Shown one piece after another: positions 26,073 to 37,579 of a DNA stretch of 64,000 nucleotides (position 1 is its first letter; each line of letters starts with the position of its first letter). The stretch spans positions 102,812 to 166,811 of the forward strand of contig JAAOMT010000239.1 of the NCBI GenBank assembly GCA_016748015.1, given 5' to 3'. This DNA is from Geosiphon pyriformis. Its lineage: Eukaryota > Glomeromycota > Glomeromycetes > Archaeosporales > Geosiphonaceae. The notes beneath the pieces are model-generated. The model did not search any database. It worked only from the letters and a program-made list of their open reading frames with translations, and was not told where the DNA came from. The position numbers and the translations under genes are program-made.

Positions 26073-27443
26073 ATGACTCATACTGGCTGTGGTCGTGGGT
26101 GTGGTCCTGGCCCTGGCTATGCATCTCCAGAAGCAGCCATAAAGGCAGAACCAGAAAAGGTGCTTTATGTAGTCGCCCTTTATACAGGCACTGGTATTGA
26201 AGAACCAGATTATTTCGCCACCGTAGACGTTGACCCCGATTCTCCAAACTACTCCCATGTGATTCATCGTCTGCCTATGCCCTACATTGGCGATGAGTTA
26301 CATCACTTTGGATGGAATTCTTGTAGTTCTTGTCATGGCGACCCCAGTAAATCCCGACGCTTTGCTGTGATTCCTGGACAACGTTCTAGTCGTATTTATA
26401 TTGTTGATACAGTAGATAAAAAAGCACCAAAACTGCACAAAGTTATTGAACCAGAAGAAATTCGAGAAAAGACCCACTTAACTGCCCCTCACACAGTACA
26501 CTGCCTACCAGATGGTCATGTAATGATTTCCATGCTGGGTGATAGCGAGGGAAATGGTCCTGGTGGTTTTTTGTTATTGGATAAAAATTTTGACATTGCT
26601 GGACGTTGGGAACGCCAAACCGACGGCATGAGATTTAATTATGACTTTTGGTATCAGCCGCGTCATAACGTCATGGTGAGTAGTGAGTGGGCCGCACCCA
26701 AAACTTATTATCCTGGTTTTGATCTCAATGACGTAGAAGCTGACAAGTACGGTCACCATATACATTTCTGGGATTGGTCAACACGGGAGATTATCCAAAG
26801 TTTTGACTTGGGGAAAGAAGGGTTAATTCCCTTAGAATTGCGCTTTCACCATAATCCCAATAGTGATCATGGGTTTGTCGCTGCTGCACTCAGCAGTACC
26901 ATCTGGCATTGGTACAAGCGTAATGATGGTTGGGAAATAGAGAAAGTAATTGAAATAGCACCGGTTGAAGTAGAAGGCAGGCCTATCCCTGTGTCAGCTC
27001 TAATTACTGATATTTTGATTTCAATATCTGATCGCTATATTTACCTCTCAAACTGGCTACATGGAGATATTCGCCAATATGATATCAGCAATCCCGCGCA
27101 TCCCAAACTCACTGGTCAAGTTTGGTGTGGTGGTTTGCTAGGTAAAGGCGGGGAAGTTCAAGGTCATAAATTAGCTGGTGGACCACAAATGCTTCAGCTG
27201 AGTTTGGACGGTAAACGGCTTTATGTAACGAATTCCTTGTTAAGCAGTTGGGATAATCAATTTTACCCCGACTTGTCCAAGACTGGGTCATATATGTTGC
27301 AGATTGACTGTGATACTGAGAATGGGGGACTAACAATCAACGAAAATTTCTACATTGACTTTGGTGAAGAACCAGCCGGGCCCGCTCGCGCACATGAGAT
27401 GCATTACCCTGGCGGTGACTCCACCTCTGATATTTGGGTGTAA
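26073..27443 (+). CDS. Selenium-binding protein / methanethiol oxidase, bacterial-like
   Basis: SBP56-family protein of 456 residues, a beta-propeller; characterised members oxidise methanethiol to formaldehyde, hydrogen sulfide and hydrogen peroxide. Motifs: [11 protein letters not shown] near the start, [17 protein letters not shown] with the Cys pair, [81 protein letters not shown] and the family's terminal [16 protein letters not shown]. It lacks the extra loop before AGGPQM that animal and plant forms have, so it resembles bacterial, particularly cyanobacterial, members. It is intronless and much richer in GC than its flanks (31 G/C of 60 at 26221-26280). It lies 350 bases after the 15-exon RAD4 gene. 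Start is the ATG at 26073. Either horizontal transfer or bacterial sequence joined in assembly. Confidence 0.92.
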   Translation: MTHTGCGRGCGPGPGYASPEAAIKAEPEKVLYVVALYTGTGIEEPDYFATVDVDPDSPNYSHVIHRLPMPYIGDELHHFGWNSCSSCHGDPSKSRRFAVIPGQRSSRIYIVDTVDKKAPKLHKVIEPEEIREKTHLTAPHTVHCLPDGHVMISMLGDSEGNGPGGFLLLDKNFDIAGRWERQTDGMRFNYDFWYQPRHNVMVSSEWAAPKTYYPGFDLNDVEADKYGHHIHFWDWSTREIIQSFDLGKEGLIPLELRFHHNPNSDHGFVAAALSSTIWHWYKRNDGWEIEKVIEIAPVEVEGRPIPVSALITDILISISDRYIYLSNWLHGDIRQYDISNPAHPKLTGQVWCGGLLGKGGEVQGHKLAGGPQMLQLSLDGKRLYVTNSLLSSWDNQFYPDLSKTGSYMLQIDCDTENGGLTINENFYIDFGEEPAGPARAHEMHYPGGDSTSDIWV

Positions 27444-28899
27444 CAGTATTTGATTTGCAGCAGTTTATTCAAGTCATCTCTTAAATTTGAATAATTTGGA
27501 TTTAGTTTCTCGGTCAATTATTCCAAACCTTATTTTATTTTATAAAAGAATTCGAATTATATTTTTTGAATGATAAAGTTTGGAAATAAAATAGAAACTT
27601 GAAATTCTTTTGACAATTTATTACGAGTATTAAAAAATGGTAAACTGTAGGAGAGATTATTAAATAAACATTAATATTTTGTTTAAATAAATTTTGAAAT
27701 TTACATGCGACTAACTTTTACAATAAATAAATATATTGTAGTCAATATAATTTTAGAATATGATAAAAACAATCTAAAAAGTTGTAATTTTGCTTTATAA
27801 AAATGGAAACCTGTAAAAATGTATTTTTAAGAATGAATATGATTTTAGAAAATTTCTAAACATAAAAATTTGAAATCAATTTTAGATAAAATTCGAAATT
27901 TTTATTAGAACAGAAGCACTTTTTAATTTTTGTTAATAAAAGCAAGTTAGAATAATGACCACAAATGACAATAGATACTAGATCACCTTTTTTTTCTTTT
28001 GATCAAATTAAAGCTGAGGGCAAAAAATAAAAAAAATTTGGATATGAAAAATCAGTAAGCTAAGAGCGTTAAAAAATATTTCGATTAGTACTTTTTATTT
28101 AGAAATCTAAAACTAAATTCTTTCGACAAAATATAATTGTAAAAGCATGTAATTTCATTTTCGGTTTAACCACACTATGAAGTAAGAAAAAGAATTAATT
28201 TGAACATGAAATAAAAGAAGCATAATCAATAATATAGTTTTTTATACAAAACAATATTCATTACCGAAGATAAATGTGAAATGGGTATTTTATTTTGTTT
28301 TTTCTGAATATTTACTTCTTTTGACCAAATACATATTTGGTCATTTTTTTTCATAGTTTGCTAATTTACCTTTAAGTTAAGTTTTTTTAAAAAAAATGTT
28401 TAGATTTAATTTCTGCTGGTATAATCTATCAAAAACCTTTATTGTCTAGTGTTACATTTCTTTCAAATATAAGCCTCCAATATGTCACACTTTTTGAAAT
28501 TTTGGCATAGTTCCTGTATTTGACTGTAAGATCTTTTTAAGACTATATATTCAATCTGAAGATGCTTTTGAATCAGTGTTGTCAAGAAAATTTTTTTGTA
28601 ATAATATGGTATTCTATTTAATATTTTTTTTGAAGATATTAAAAAAACAATCTAGTACCATCGAAATTATAGAATAATATTTATGCTTTATCTTAAATTT
28701 AATTATAAAGAGTATGTTAAAATTTCTTGAAAACGCTATTTGATTTTTCTGCTTGAGCAAATCGAATATACTTTATAGGCATCCAAATATTTATATAGTC
28801 AAGTTTTAAGTAAGTAAAAACAATATAATCCCTTCATTTTTATCTTTGCAAAAATTAAATACAAAGCTTGGGTAATTCTTCTCGGGCTATCGATTAATT
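27444..28899. other. AT-rich intergenic region
   Basis: AT-rich sequence with no supported gene. The composition drops back to that of the fungal flanks immediately after the selenium-binding gene. Confidence 0.6.
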
Positions 28900-29432
28900 A
28901 GGTTCTTGTTCAAGAGCATTCAAGATGGCGATTTCGGGATCTTGAAAAGATAATCTAAGCAAAAGGGTTTGGATAAGAAAGGTTTTTAAGAAATTCGGAG
29001 CTGGAAAGTGGATCAATATTTCAAGAATTTATTGGAACAAAGATTAATTATTAAGTTTTTGGTGAAAGCCTTTTTTTGGCTTGGTAAGAATTTGATGAAA
29101 GATTTCAAAGACACTTTATTGATTTTTATCGGGTTTACAAAATTGAAGAATTAAACAATTATTTGCACTTTTTAGCAGTACTTTCAAAAAATTACTTAAA
29201 TGAAGTTCTTTTCAAGCAGAATTTAATTGAGATTTCCAAAAAGATAAGGTCAAGAATATCTCAAAAATGTTACTTTTATAATTGTATTAATTTTCAATTC
29301 AAAGAATCTTTAGTAAGCTTTGGTGAAGTCTTGAACGAAATTAAAAAAGTTTTGAGGCGAGATATATATTTGGCTTTATCAATTCATTTTCAATTGAAAC
29401 AACACTTAATTAATTTTTTATTAATAAAGTGA
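28900..29432 (+). pseudogene. Decayed Myb/SANT paralog
   Basis: Plus-strand remnants of the Myb/SANT family. At about 28979-29040 the frame reads KVFKKFGAGKWINISRIYW, matching KGVLKFGAGNWALISK of gene 1. At about 29070-29100 a piece with FFWLGKN resembles FKKLGKNW of the last repeat. At about 29225-29290 the frame reads EISKKIRSRISQKCYFYNC, matching EVSKAVGSRTPRQCYEYF. These pieces are in different frames and separated by stops, so it is a relic. No leader exon was found. Confidence 0.65.
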
Positions 29433-29682
29433 TGATTTTCGCTAAATATATAAATAATTCTAATTCTAATCTAATTATGATTGATTTATGATTGGTTTAT
29501 AATTAAAAAGAAACAAAGTATAATTAGATAATTTAGATAATAAATAGTAAAATTAACGATTACACATTGAAAATTCATTCAAAATTTTCTTCAACTTTTT
29601 TACTCTCAGGCAAATAGACTAATTATTTAAAAAGAAAGTTAAAATATGTAATTAAAGCAAATAAAATGAATCATTTTATAAA

Positions 29683-31286
29683 TTAAATAAACAAACCTGT
29701 TGAAAAATTGACCATTTGAGCAGTTAAAAGACGACTTGTATAAACTGCTTCTGGATGAATTGCTATCTTTGTTGTTGTCGAGTCATTTTTTGCTATTTTT
29801 GTTAGTATATTTGATTTCCCAAAGTATATCAATCTAAATATATGATTATTATACAAATCAAGAAGTTCCATAAACTTTCCTGTAAGTTCTCTAGCAGTAG
29901 GACGATTCTTAGGATTAGCATCCCAACACTTTTTAATGAGTTTACCGATAGAAGGTGGAATAAGTGGGGAGGTAATATTAGGTCTTTGACCATTTAAAAT
30001 AGCCATTATAAGGATTTCGTCATGAGGACAATCATGAAAAGGNNNNNNNNNNNNNNNNNNNNNNNNNNNNNNNNNNNNNNNNNNNNNNNNNNNNNNNNNN
30101 NNNNNNNNNNNNNNNNNNNNNNNNNNNNNNNNNNNNNNNNNNNNNNNNNNNNNNNNNNNNNNNNNNNNNNNNNNNNNNNNNNNNNNNNNNNNNNNNNNNN
30201 NNNNNNNNNNNNNNNNNNNNNNNNNNNNNNNNNNNNNNNNNNNNNNNNNNNNNNNNNNNNNNNNNNNNNNNNNNNNNNNNNNNNNNNNNNNNNNNNNNNN
30301 NNNNNNNNNNNNNNNNNNNNNNNNNNNNNNNNNNNNNNNNNNNNNNNNNNNNNNNNNNNNNNNNNNNNNNNNNNNNNNNNNNNNNNNNNNNNNNNNNNNN
30401 NNNNNNNNNNNNNNNNNNNNNNNNNNNNNNNNNNNNNNNNNNNNNNNNNNNNNNNNNNNNNNNNNNNNNNNNNNNNNNNNNNNNNNNNNNNNNNNNNNNN
30501 NNNNNNNNNNNNNNNNNNNNNNNNNNNNNNNNNNNNNNNNNNNNNNNNNNNNNNNNNNNNNNNNNNNNNNNNNNNNNNNNNNNNNNNNNNNNNNNNNNNN
30601 NNNNNNNNNNNNNNNNNNNNNNNNNNNNNNNNNNNNNNNNNNNNNNNNNNNNNNNNNNNNNNNNNNNNNNNNNNNNNNNNNNNNNNNNNNNNNNNTATCC
30701 CTTATAACTAAACATAGCTCTTTGAATATATAACTATCAAAACACAGTGTAAAAAAAGATTAAGTAAATAGATAATATATATAGTAAATAACTAATAAGT
30801 AAATGTGAATTAAATTAATATATATAAATATAAATAGTTTGTTACCTCTTTAAACACTTCTGAACTGTTCGTTGGGATAATTTTTATTGCTACCGCCCAT
30901 CCTATTCTTTTTCTTTTATATTCCATTGAACCATGATGTTTTATACTTTCTACATCAATTAATCCATCAATTAAGGTTGCTTTATAAATTATACCAAACC
31001 CTCCTCTAGCAATTTCGTTGATATCCGACAAACGCTCCCATGGAATCCATTCATAGTAATTCAATTGACTATTCCAATTATCAGGAATATAGATTGGATT
31101 CTTAATTATTTTATCAACTTCTTCATTGCCACTTGAAAAGTCTTTATAATGTTTTTCAAAAAACATGAACTGGCATTCAATACAATCATTAGACGAATTA
31201 TATTTAATACTCTTTTGACACCGTTGACATTCATTGCAATCATGAGCCTCTGGACGAGTCGTTCTTTTAATTTCTTTGTTTTCCAT
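29683..31286 (-). CDS. Tyrosine-kinase-like protein, interrupted by assembly gap
   Basis: Lineage-expanded kinase of the glomeromycete tyrosine-kinase-like type. Exon 1 runs from the ATG at 31286 (an upstream in-frame ATG at 31451 would add 55 residues) to 30846, with a GT-AG intron about 30735-30845. It has CNECQRCQ and CIEC, a likely zinc-binding pair set, then YEWIPWERLSDI, the glycine loop ARGGFGIIYKA and the lysine strand VAIKII. Exon 2 begins LYIQRAMF and enters the N gap (30043-30695), which hides the catalytic loop. After it come DEILIMAILNGQRPNITSPL, KLIKKCWDANPKNRPTAREL and the tail HPEAVYTSRLLTAQMV. Both visible parts are undamaged, so this is the best candidate in the window for a working copy, but the catalytic centre is unseen. 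Confidence 0.75.
30043..30695. other. Assembly gap (run of N)
   Basis: 653 unknown bases inside the second exon of the kinase gene. The sequence on both sides belongs to the same gene in the right order, so the join is probably correct. Confidence 0.99.
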
Positions 31287-32460
31287 GATATAAATAACGG
31301 ACAAAGGATAAAATGTGAATAAGTTATTATTCAAAGAGGGTTTCTTTAAAGGTTTATTTGATAGTACGTTTATAGTTATTTGTCCTAAAGGCGAGTTCTT
31401 ATTTATATCGTTTCGCATAGTGTAACAAATCAATTTATTAACCTTATTCATCAGACTGTGATTCGCTACAAATTATACTAAATAGGTTTAACTATGAACA
31501 AATCTAAGTAGCTATAATGCACAGAGACGCCAAACAAGTTTCCCATTGTCAAATTGTCTTGTTACATAAATTAAATGAGTAGTTCAATTTCTTTATAAAA
31601 CAACAAAAATAGCAACAACAACAACAACAATACTAATAGAAACGATTTAGGCTTCGTGTGATGCATGAAAAATACTGTACTGCTGAAATTCATTTGTGCA
31701 TTAAAATAAAAGATTTTTTAACGGCGGCCAAATGTTATCAAACTTTATCGTGTTTCTAAATTCCAAAAAGGTCGACACTTAAATGTTATTTTTGTTTACC
31801 TTAATACCCACCGTTATATTGCCAGCCATTCTGCCCAAACTTATCCCTCTGTTTTACTAAAAAGCTTCAAAAAGAAGCGCTTGCGATAAGTCGAATCTTC
31901 GGCACATTTGTTCGAATGCGCTACCGATACAAACACTATAAGGAATTATGGTCTACATGGTCAAATTCGAGAATCGGTGATTCTAGGGTCATGCAAGATC
32001 TTTGTGAATTATCGTCTATGGATAGGGTTCACAACACAGAGTCTGTAAAAAGGCTTTACATGGCATTGGCAAAGGGGTTTGTTATAAAGTATTGGTATAG
32101 CAATGCGCTAAAGACCTTCAGATCCACTAAGACAGCCATTGTAAGATTGTGCTGATAATAGCACACAGGGAAAGGGTGTGGTTACCGACCGTGAAATTGA
32201 GAGCAGAATATGAGAAGCACAGTATGATTTATGGAATTTGTCTGGTTTGAGTGACAAGCTGAAATTTTTCTTGTATGTACAATCATTAGTTAGTCGCTTA
32301 TGCACTTATGATAATGTAATGATGATATGTTGAATTGTGCGCAGTGTTGTCTTTATTGGCTCGGGTAGCTGGTCACGTGAAGAAAAAGTATGAGCTGCAT
32401 CTACCATAAAATGTTTTCGGTTTTATGTGGTTGGGCCTCACTTTGTTGAGCAAATAAAAA
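31287..32460. other. Intergenic region with an unrecognised coding-like island
   Basis: From about 31860 to 32460 the sequence is richer in GC than its flanks. A plus-strand frame (31916-32155) reads in part YRYKHYKELWSTWSNSRIGD and another (about 32155-32310) reads EAQYDLWNLSGLSDKLKFFL after a stop. They look like pieces of one decayed gene, but I do not recognise it and there is no convincing start. Upstream, 31610-31630 is a short CAA run. Confidence 0.3.
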
Positions 32461-35400
32461 AAAACTATTTAAATAATTTGATTTAATTAATATTATTTTT
32501 TTGAAAATTTTATAAAATTTATAAATCATATATATATATTGTTGTTTTTATGATATTTTAGCTTATAAAAAATTAAAAATTTAAATATTAACGTTATTTT
32601 AATTCAAATTTATAATATCATTTTAATATAAAATAGTATTAAGAATATAATAAAATCAATTTATTAAAATAGTCGTATAATGATTAAAAGACTTTAAGTA
32701 ACTAATTTTACATTGAGTCTTAAATATAAAGATGATAAGCAAACAAAAATTGATAAATTAATGTAATTTTATTATTCTTAAGTAATAAATATACATTTAT
32801 TATTAAACTTCAATCTAAGAGAAAATAAATTTGAATTTAACATATTAAAAAGTAATTTTTATTATTACAACAGTTTAAGTTACTCTGTTATTTAGAATTC
32901 TTTATTTACGTTAACTTAATTAATATGAAATTCCAAGTTTACTTATTAATAAAATAGTTAATAAAATAATTAAAAAAATCTAATTTATAATAATTTATAA
33001 CTATTGTAAAACAATTATTAATTATTAAGAATTAGCTAATAAAAAAGTTTGTAAAAAATAATTGCATTTTTTATGTGATCTTATTATATAATATACATAT
33101 ATGTAAATTAAATATAATAAATAAAAAATTAGTTTTGTTATTTCTATTTAAGAATATTAATTAGTAAAAATTCAAAAAAAATTCAAGTAAAAAATAATTA
33201 TTAATTTTATTGTTAAAAACCAACAATGAAATTTAGTAAAAATATTATTATATTATTTAATAATATATATTATTTTAAATAATTTTATTAAAACTTTAAA
33301 CCAATTTAATTTAAATATATAAAACATTATTTTTCAACTATAAAACTTAATAAAATAAAAATGTTTTAAAGATTTATATAATATAAAAAAACTCTTTCTC
33401 TTTTCTTATTTTATGACCATAACCAGAGCAAAGAGTAAAAAAGTTTTAAACATTATTTTCTCTATAGTAACTCATAAAGTTTCAACAAAAAAGAGTTTTT
33501 CTATCATCAAAGCAGCTAAGCAGAATGATTTGGTAATGTTTTTTTAAATATTAGTAATGAAAAGCTATTTTTGGTGGCTTTTAAAGCATTTTTTTCATCT
33601 TTAATTGGTGGTTCTTTTCCAGTCAAAGTTTTTTCTAAGAAATACATTCGAATCAGTTTTAGTATTGTTTTTACTCTTTCTAAAAGCCCTAAGTTTTTCA
33701 ACAATAGACTAGTTAACAAGCTGGTTTTTTTCGTTTTTACTATCAACTCCATCATTATCTTTTTACAAATAGCCAAAAAGGCCAAGAAATCAAAAAAACA
33801 GCAGCAATTACTTGCATTTGCTATTATTATACTGAATTTTTTTATGATTCTAGATAAAATCTTAAATAAAATTTCTTTAACAACAACCAGCCCTTTTTCT
33901 AATACAAATAACAATAACAATAGCATGTTTCTTAAAATAAAACAAGATCAATCACTAGTTGTATTGTCAAATATAGTGTTTTTTAGTAGATTATTACTAG
34001 TTTTAAAAGCAAAACAACTTATTGAGTTACTTGATTTCAAGAATTGGGCTGATCAAATAGAAACTAAATTAATTTTTCTTTTTTTGTTTTCTGATGCTAT
34101 TTTTAATAATATCTAAAAAATAATTTCCAATTATCAAAAGTTTTTTGGATGAATAATTTCTATTTTGGTGTTTAATGCTATCTTTAAAATCAAGTAAATT
34201 TTAGTTAATTTTTTGTTTTATTTGTTGTCTGGTTTTTGGGCTTAAGTTGGTTTTCAAAAACAACATTAAGTTGTTTTGTGTAAATTTTGCTTTTAAGACT
34301 TCTTTAATTACTGCCATTAAAGTTTTTATTAGTGGTTTTCTTTTTTTGACTACATTTAAAATTGTAAAATTTTCTGTAATGACTTTTGGTTCTTTTTTTC
34401 TTAATTTTGTTGTACTCTATAATGTTTTTCTTGGTATATTTTCTGATAATATTAAAAATACTTTTGGTATTGTTATTTTTATTAAATTAAAATCTGTTAA
34501 TTTGTAGCAATATGCTGTTGTTAATTTCAAGGACTTTTTTTTTGCTGTTACTGCTGTTCTTAGTAATTAGTCTGTTTTGGTAAAAAAAACTATATTCAGA
34601 TTTTTTTTTCTTAATTAAAAAGAAATTATTATTTTAAAAGATTTTTTTAAAGCCAAATTAATTAATTTTTTTTTGGCTGTACTGTTTTTGAAATCGGTAA
34701 TATAATTTCTTAAGTTGGTAGTCATTCATGTTTCATTCTTTATTTTCTAGATTTTTATTATTGTTAATGCTTTGTTATTATCACTTTTAAATTTAGAAAA
34801 AGTTTAGAACTTGTTATAATAAAAACTAGTACTTGGTACAGATATTATATTTGATGAAAAACTTTTGAAAGTTATTATTACTATAGGTATTAAAGTCTAA
34901 ATTATTTGTTTGTTGACTATAAGATGTTTTTTTTTCTTTTTTTTAAGTTGTCTTTTAAATTAGTTGTTAATTTTTAACTTTTCATATTTTTTATTATTAT
35001 TGACAAGTTTTATGCTATGGCTTTTGTTTTTTTGGCTTTTTTGGCTACTGTTTTTTTGGTTGTTTCTGCTGCTAATCCTGTTATTAAGTTTAGATTAAAT
35101 TTTTTGAAGACTTAAATTTTGAGCTTGGCTGTTTTAGTGAAATTTTTTGTTAAGCTTATTGGTTTTTTGGTTATTTTAATTATTAGTTTTCTAAATAATA
35201 ATGCTGTCAAAACTTTACAGATTAAAAAAAAATTGCTTTTTATAAAGTATGTTGTTAACAATTTATTCAATCTTTTAATTTGTGTTTTTAAAAATATTGT
35301 TGGTCTTAGATTTGAAGTTGATTTTAATAATATAGATTATAATAGAATGCTGACTGCTAAATCTTTTTTTTTGAGTAAGAACACTATTGAATATGTTATA

Positions 35401-36879
35401 ATATTATAATATATGTTAAGTACTAATATAAAAAGTATTGAATCTATTAGATTGTTTCTTAGTAAGTTTATTTTTGATTTTAAAAACTTAAATAGTATTA
35501 TTAAAATAATTAGTAGGCTGAATTTACTTTTTATTTTTTTTGTTTTAACATAGTGTTGTTTTAATTAGCTTAAATATTTGGTCATATGTAAAAAATACAT
35601 AATTTATATTTAGTTTAGATTACTTAATTTGATATATTATTTTAAATTGTGTTTGGGCCTTATTTATTAAATATAATAAAAAAAATTTATATAAAAAATA
35701 AAACAATAAAAGCATAATATAATTGTTTATTATAATTATATTGTTATTATTTAAATTATTTAATAGTATTATTAATAATTTTTCTATTTTTTTAAAAGTA
35801 TTTTAATTTTTTTAAGTTAATTAAATATATTGTTTTTTCAAATTCAATAATTCTATACTGTTGTTAAATATTTAACCAATTTTAATAGCTTAAAAATTCA
35901 ATTAATTATAAGTAAATAATATAAACTTATTTTTAATTTAAATATAATAAGTAATTGTTTTTTTGATGTTTTTTTTTAAATAAATTTTTCGTTAATTTTT
36001 ATTTAGTTAAAAAAATTTGGTTTGATAAATTATATTTATTTCAAGTATTAAAACTAATATATTCTGTTGTAAAATACATTTTTTTTAGAAAAAACAAGCC
36101 CTTTTTTTATTAATTTCTTTTAAATACTATTATTTTAGTTTAATTTTAATTAAAATAATTGAAATTTATATTATTACATATTTTAAGATAATATATATTT
36201 TAATTTAGTATTTAGTTACATTTATGTATTAATGCAAATTGATTGTAATAATTAATGTAAAAATCAGAAATTTTGTATAAATAAAAATTGAATAATTAAT
36301 GTAACTTGTAAACAATAATAATTAAAAATAATTTTTAAGCAAATTAATAACTAATAACAACAGTTCTGAAAGTAAATAAAGTATTTTAAAATAATACTTT
36401 GCAAAAATTTATTAAAATTTATATTTCAAATAAATAAAAAAAGTAGCAAGCAAAAAAAAATAGGTTGATATCTTTATAAATTTTTTTTTTGCTTTTTGTA
36501 AAAATTACTATTAAACGAAAATACAAAAAGAATCAATACTTTTCAAATTGCTCAATTATCAAATATTTAAAATCACTTGTACATATATATATAAAAAACT
36601 CATTAATTACTATGTTATTAAATGAACCAAATTTTGTTTTAATAATAATTGGAAAAAGCCTTAATTTTAAATAAACAGTATTTTTCAAACACAATTGAAC
36701 ATTTGGTACGAGAGAAAAACAAAAATCCTAAAGCATACAAAAAATTTCATATTAAATTTTATATCAATAAAATCTTTTGCTTTTGGTCTTTTTAATGATA
36801 TATTAATCATATTATTTCGTGTAGATAGCATGAAAAATCATGGTAAAATGTAATATGAAAAAAAAACTAATTCCAAAGA
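32461..36879. other. AT-rich desert with a strand-skewed block
   Basis: Mostly very AT-rich. Between about 33500 and 35560 the plus strand becomes T- and G-rich (31 T against 11 A in 35041-35100), which leaves long overlapping frames on both strands (33571-34116 plus, 33516-33926 minus). On the minus strand they encode Lys-rich segments such as TTKKTVAKKAKKTKA. No known domain is visible and I do not call a gene; it may be a decayed mobile element or a lysine-rich repeat gene. Confidence 0.4.
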
Positions 36880-37078
36880 GAAGAGTTGGAATAAGGGGAA
36901 AGGTAATATTTGGTTTTTGACCATTTAAAATAGGATTTCGTCATGAGAATAATCATGAAAGAGAGGTTTTCCTGTTTCTTGATAAATACTTCCGCATTTG
37001 GCGAACGCCATTATAATCCCGTATTCGAGGGTTTCAGCGTTTTGTCCCATATAAATAAATAATAATTAAATGTTAAGG

Positions 37079-37122
<44 letters not shown>

Positions 37123-37290
37123 TTGATTACCTTTTTAAAGACTTCATCTTGAAAAGCTTTGTAAAAATCTTCAAAAAATATGTATTAGCATGTAGCACAA
37201 TAGTTATTTCCATTTTTTTGAATGTTTTCTTGACATGAAATTCTGAATGAATTTTCTTAATTTCTTTGTTTGGATAAAATATGAATAGAT
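36880..37290 (-). pseudogene. Tyrosine-kinase-like relic, minus strand
   Basis: Minus-strand remnants of the same kinase family: NKEIKKIHSEFHV (leader of exon 1), a frame with NNYCATC and YIFFEDFYK, DEVFKK directly before a GT that matches the family donor site, an intron holding the AAT repeat, then AETLEYGIIMAFAKCGS joined straight to ETGKPLFHDYSHDEILF and NGQ-like remains. The N-lobe core and everything from the catalytic loop to the activation segment are deleted. It lies head to head with the plus-strand copy at 37300-38386. Confidence 0.7.
37081..37122. repeat. AAT trinucleotide microsatellite
   Basis: About 14 tandem AAT units on the plus strand, lying in the intron of the minus-strand kinase relic; its reverse-complement type recurs at 37455-37492 in the plus-strand copy. 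Confidence 0.9.
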
Positions 37291-37454
37291 TCGTTGTTAG
37301 AGAATGTCGATAAAATATTATTTGTTTTATATTTTCATATTATCATGTTTCATAATCATGTACTCTTTAACTTTGAAAAATGATGTTTTTCGCCAAAATG
37401 GAAATACAATAATAAATTTAATATATTATATATTTTTTTTGAATTTTAAAAATT

Positions 37455-37492
<38 letters not shown>
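37455..37492. repeat. ATT trinucleotide microsatellite
   Basis: About 12 tandem ATT units in the intron-like stretch before the plus-strand kinase exon. Together with 37081-37122 it forms an inverted pair, consistent with an inverted duplication. Confidence 0.9.
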
Positions 37493-37579
37493 TTGAAGGG
37501 TTCATTCTTATTTATTTTTTATTATATATTTATATACTTAATCTAATTATCTATTTATCATTCTTTCAGTTTTTGATAG

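Noticed and set aside
36489-36674. 61-codon plus-strand frame
   Set aside because: AT-rich chance frame without a domain.
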